A stretch of 64,000 nucleotides of DNA from positions 31,588,698 to 31,652,697 of the forward strand of contig JAKSZT010054334.1 of NCBI GenBank assembly GCA_026826555.1. The letters run 5' to 3'. Each line of letters opens with the position of its first letter. Position 1 is the stretch's first letter. The position numbers and the translations under genes are program-made. Under the pieces are notes generated by a model. It worked only from the letters and a program-made list of their open reading frames with translations. It was not told the origin of the DNA and searched no databases. Origin of the DNA: Tolypeutes matacus. Taxonomy: Eukaryota > Chordata > Mammalia > Cingulata > Chlamyphoridae. Positions 60,351 through 64,000 of the stretch are shown one piece after another.

Positions 60351-62454
60351 CAGTTTCCCCTGTGATGATTCTTAAATGCCCTTTTGATACTTCTTGTATG
60401 TAATTAAAGAAAACTCACTCCTTTCTTTTCATTCCTATATTTAAAAAATCCTGGACTCATACCTTTGTCCTTGAGTCACCAGTTTAAATGTTCCCACCAG
60501 ATAATGAAGTTACATAAATTAAAGACTTTGTAGCCCTAACCCCCACAGCTTGGTATTACTGGAATACATGAAATATACAACAGCAATTTTAGCAGGATTT
60601 TCTGAACAAAAATGTAAGACCCAGAAGGAAAATTTGACAACTATTAGTGGTAATTTCAAACTCCCCTGTGCCCCTCAAATGTCGATCTGCATATATTCTT
60701 CACTTTACCCACAAGGTTAAGGAGTAGGAAGCGTTCATTGGCACCACCTTTCCTGTGTTCAAGTTGTAGACCTTTCCCCTGTTATTTCAGATATGGACAG
60801 GTTCTCATATCTGTGACATATTTCTGCTACGTATTTTGCCTCTTGGTGTATTTGAAATCTTCCCTGTGTACCTCAGACCCTTATTAGTGGTGAAGAGAAA
60901 AATATATATATATAGTGTTTTTGCTACATTTGATATCATTTTACTTTTCTGTACCAATAGCTACTTTGTTCTTCTTTCCTCTCCCAAAATCTCCATGGCC
61001 ACCTTCCTCTCTGCCTCTGACTTTCCTTGATGGCCAGGGCCTCTTCTAATCACCTTGTTTTCTCTTCCTGATCAGCCCTTGGAACAGCTCATCCCTCTCT
61101 TTTCTCCACACCTCTGCATGTATACAGTCAGCCTTGTGGCTGCTGTATCTCTGCCCCTGTCTGAATGAGGACCAGGTGCCTTTTCCTGGCCTCAAACTTT
61201 CAGAGATTTGTCAATGATCATCTACTGGTGGTATCTCTGGATTTGAACACTTGTCTTCCTCAACCACTTGACCTGGGCATGTGAATTCCTTTCCTCTTCC
61301 CTGGCTATTCTGGGACAGCTGCATCTGGACCTTCCAACACTGATAATGAACTGTATAATCTGGTCCTGCTAAATAAAGTTTTCCTCAGACCACTTTGACA
61401 ATGTCATCAATAAGCAAAATGCAGTGGAAACCTAGTCAGCCTTTTTGCTCAACTGTTCCAATTCTGAAATCATCTATATGCTCAATATCATGCTTAAATT
61501 GTTTCCTTTTCATCAAAACCCACCTTTATTCCTTCCCCTTCTGTAAAACATATCCTGATTCATTAGAAACAGCATGATAAACTCCATCGACACCAAAGGC
61601 TGGCACAATCTGGTAGGAAGATAAGGGCTTACCAGTGGATGGAACGGAAGATGAATAAGAAAAGAGGTGGTGAAAAGGCAGGAGAGAGAGGCCAGATGGC
61701 CTCTAAATGACGATCCTGAAGGAGAATCTACCAGCTGCCTTCATTCTTAAAAAATGGGAGATAATGGTCATGCTAACTGTAGCTTCTCCCTCCTTGACCT
61801 TGCAGTTATGTTCTGAGAAGAACAGAAAGAGACTGTGACTAACTGTGCTTCAGAAGCTGTGCTAAACTTGCTGCTGTCAGTGGCTTGGGGCTAACTACAG
61901 AGCCAGGGACAGCAGCCGCCATTGCTGACACTTTCAAAGGAACAGCCAAGAACTGCTCCCGGAGGAGCTAGCTGTGAGCACAGCGGTGCTGGCTGAGGTG
62001 GACCCAAACCCAACTATAGTAAGTTTCTAGGCTCTGTTTGTGTGGAAAGCTTGATTTTTTCCACTGTGCCTGTTTTAACATTTGCCTTCTGATATATCAT
62101 TTTCCCTCCCCATTCCCTGCAAAGGCTCTATATGGATGGCATGCCAGACTTTCCAAGTTAACAAAAGGGTAAGTTTTTTGTTGTTTTGTTTTTTCCAAAT
62201 TAGAGGTCTAGGCTGCATTCCCAAAGTCCTTCTGTCTCATTTTCATTATCAAAAGAATAGAAAATCAGGAGAGGAGGAGAAATGCAATCCTATTGGCTGT
62301 TTGATTTATTTAACAACCAAAGTGTATTCATTTTTAAAGAGCTTGTAAAGCTTTCTCCTAATTACGAGTACTTGCTAAAGGCAGAAAAAATTCAAAAACA
62401 GAGGAAAGATAAAGAAAAAAGTCAAATTTGAATTTCATTCCAGGCCATACATAA

Positions 62455-62640
62455 AGTGTAAGATATATAATATATAACATAAAATTATTTATAATATTAT
62501 TTATATATAATATAATTTAAAATTATTTAAGACATTAATACATTAAATGTAATTACTTTTATTTAATATATAACATAGAAAATTTGCCACAAAAATACAA
62601 CATATTACATAGAATATATAATATAAAACATATATAAGAT
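62455..62640. repeat. AT-rich low-complexity block
   Basis: Nearly all A and T, with many repeats of 'tataatat' and 'ataatata' type words. It has no coding potential. Confidence 0.85.
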
Positions 62641-63807
62641 AATATTTCCGTGATTCAAAGATGCACTTGTAAGCTTAATGTAATATTGTCTTAAATTGGT
62701 ATACCTCTTATAGTTAATTTGTAGACAAATTTAATGGTCTAGCTTAGATAAAAGGAAATATGAGATCTATGAGTATATTAGAGTTTTAACTAAAAATTTA
62801 CATCATTAAATCCACATTTTTGTAGCCTCAACAATTTATCGGCAACTATTTTCCATGCCAGTGGCATATTCATCTACCTCCATGAATTTTTATAGCTGCA
62901 TTGCAAACCATTACATAGATTTACTATGCATTCTAACTTTATCCAGGTTATAAGGCTTTAAGCCTGGAAAGATGCAAGGGACAGAGACAATCTGCTTACC
63001 TTTGCAGCCCAAAGAAATTTGATCCATCCCCTCAGTGGACATTACCTTTGAAAGAGTGTGTTTGTACTTGTGCAGTTTCCATACTAACAGAGAACCCACT
63101 TACAGCCCATTTTATTTTTCATAAAACTTGTGTGACATTGCCCATTTTTTTCTGGGAAAACAGTTTAACTCTCTTAGCCAACCACTCCTTCCTAGCAGCA
63201 GAGTCTCTTCTCAGCTGACACTTTGGAGGGCACAGTATTTTGTTTTACTAAGAGAGGCATGTCCTCTCTGGCACTCAGAAGCAGGTGTTTGGTTTACTCT
63301 ACAGCAGGGCAAGGTGGGCCAAACACCTGGGACCATTACAGAGTAGCCTAAATAATTGAGGGGAATAAGAGGGAAGAGAGTGGAAAAAAGTAAAAGGAAG
63401 ACAAATAATAGAAAGAAGACAGTGCCACCAAAAGAGGCTGTTTTCTAAGTGAATTCATGGTATTCCAGAAAAATGAATTTTCCTCAGGGTTGAGGTGTTA
63501 TGTTTTGCTTTATTGGGGAGGAGTGTAACGTTTATAACACCAACTGTTAATATTAATTCATTCATTATCCAACATTTATTGAATGTCTACCATGTATATG
63601 GCAATACTTGGTTCTTTTCCAAATTGTTACATTTGGAGAGGGTTAGGCGTGGTGAGTAGAAGGAGTTTATGTCATTTTGCTAGATTATTAGCTTTATTTT
63701 AGGAGAAAAACGGTAAAAGGAATTTGGCTTTACTCATCTTGACAAGACCGCTAATAAATTTACAAAACTTATAAGTAAGAAATGTCTGATAACTAGCTTT
63801 TGTACAT

Positions 63808-63835
63808 GTTTTTTGTTTTGTTTTGTTTTGTTTTA
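63808..63835. repeat. (GTTTT)n repeat
   Basis: Five to six units of GTTTT, possibly the decayed antisense A-tail of a SINE or LINE whose body I cannot see. Confidence 0.85.
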
Positions 63836-64000
63836 GCTTGGTTGGTAGTGGCAGTAGCCTAAATCAAACACACCATAGATATTTGAAATGCTCAATCTCA
63901 ATGGCATGGGATAATGGGATTTAATAATCATAAGAAAAGTGTGAACAGTAGTCTGTTTTGCAGGGTTAGGGTTGAAAAAATCCCAGGGTTAATGCATTTC

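Larger units (their letters stand above)
60351..64000. other. Unassigned sequence
   Basis: No intact gene. An AT-rich low-complexity block lies at 62455-62640, and a GTTTT pentanucleotide repeat at 63808-63835. A GC-richer segment at 61790-62022 ends in a splice-donor-like 'atagtaagttt', with no supporting frame. Near 61365 an AATAAA lies in a patch that looks vaguely LTR-like. A possible L2 patch sits at 61440-61560. Confidence 0.4.

Noticed and set aside
63961..63995. Telomere-like repeats near the right end ('gggttagggtt')
   Set aside because: Only about two units, in ordinary AT-rich DNA, with no array.

Overview
This is a gene-poor stretch of nuclear DNA from a placental mammal, built largely from transposable elements of different ages. 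The lineage is most likely Xenarthra (sloth, anteater or armadillo). The reasons are a tRNA-derived SINE that resembles the xenarthran DAS family, L1 elements with the unusually long 3' untranslated region I associate with that group, and several copies of LTR families I associate with it. Old pan-mammalian repeats (MIR, L2, MER5, MLT1-like LTRs) form the background. SINEs are sparse, with one DAS-like copy in 64 kb. That may favour sloth or anteater over armadillo, but this is inference from memory of repeat families. I see no intact protein-coding gene. Nearly all open frames are under 150 codons, and the longer ones lie in L1.

Layout. 1-12.8 kb: unique AT-rich DNA with L2, MIR, an MLT1-like LTR and one DAS-like SINE with a 14-bp target duplication. 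12.8-25 kb: several solo LTRs, MER5 elements, L2 and MIR pieces and a TAAG microsatellite. 25.3-28.0 kb: one insertion flanked by a perfect 18-bp duplication that contains two L1 3' ends in tandem. 30.2-30.8 kb: a minus-strand coding-like segment with an internal duplication that I could not identify. 32.0-38.4 kb: a full-length but dead L1 with a 14-bp duplication and a solo LTR inside ORF2. 42 kb: a minus-strand two-frame coding-like remnant of unknown identity. 43.5-48.2 kb: three more solo LTRs and a young L1 3' end nested in an older L1. 49-57.7 kb: old L1, L2 and MIR. 58.3 kb: another solo LTR. 59.5-60.0 kb: a decayed, apparently retroposed copy of CEP19. The remainder to 64 kb shows nothing I can assign.

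The elements do not form a functional pathway. Their value is as a layered insertion record: target duplications, nesting and truncations give relative ages. The main anomalies are the two-ended L1 insertion at 25.3-28.0 kb and the two unidentified minus-strand coding-like remnants. Repeat family names come from recalled consensus sequences and were not checked by any search.
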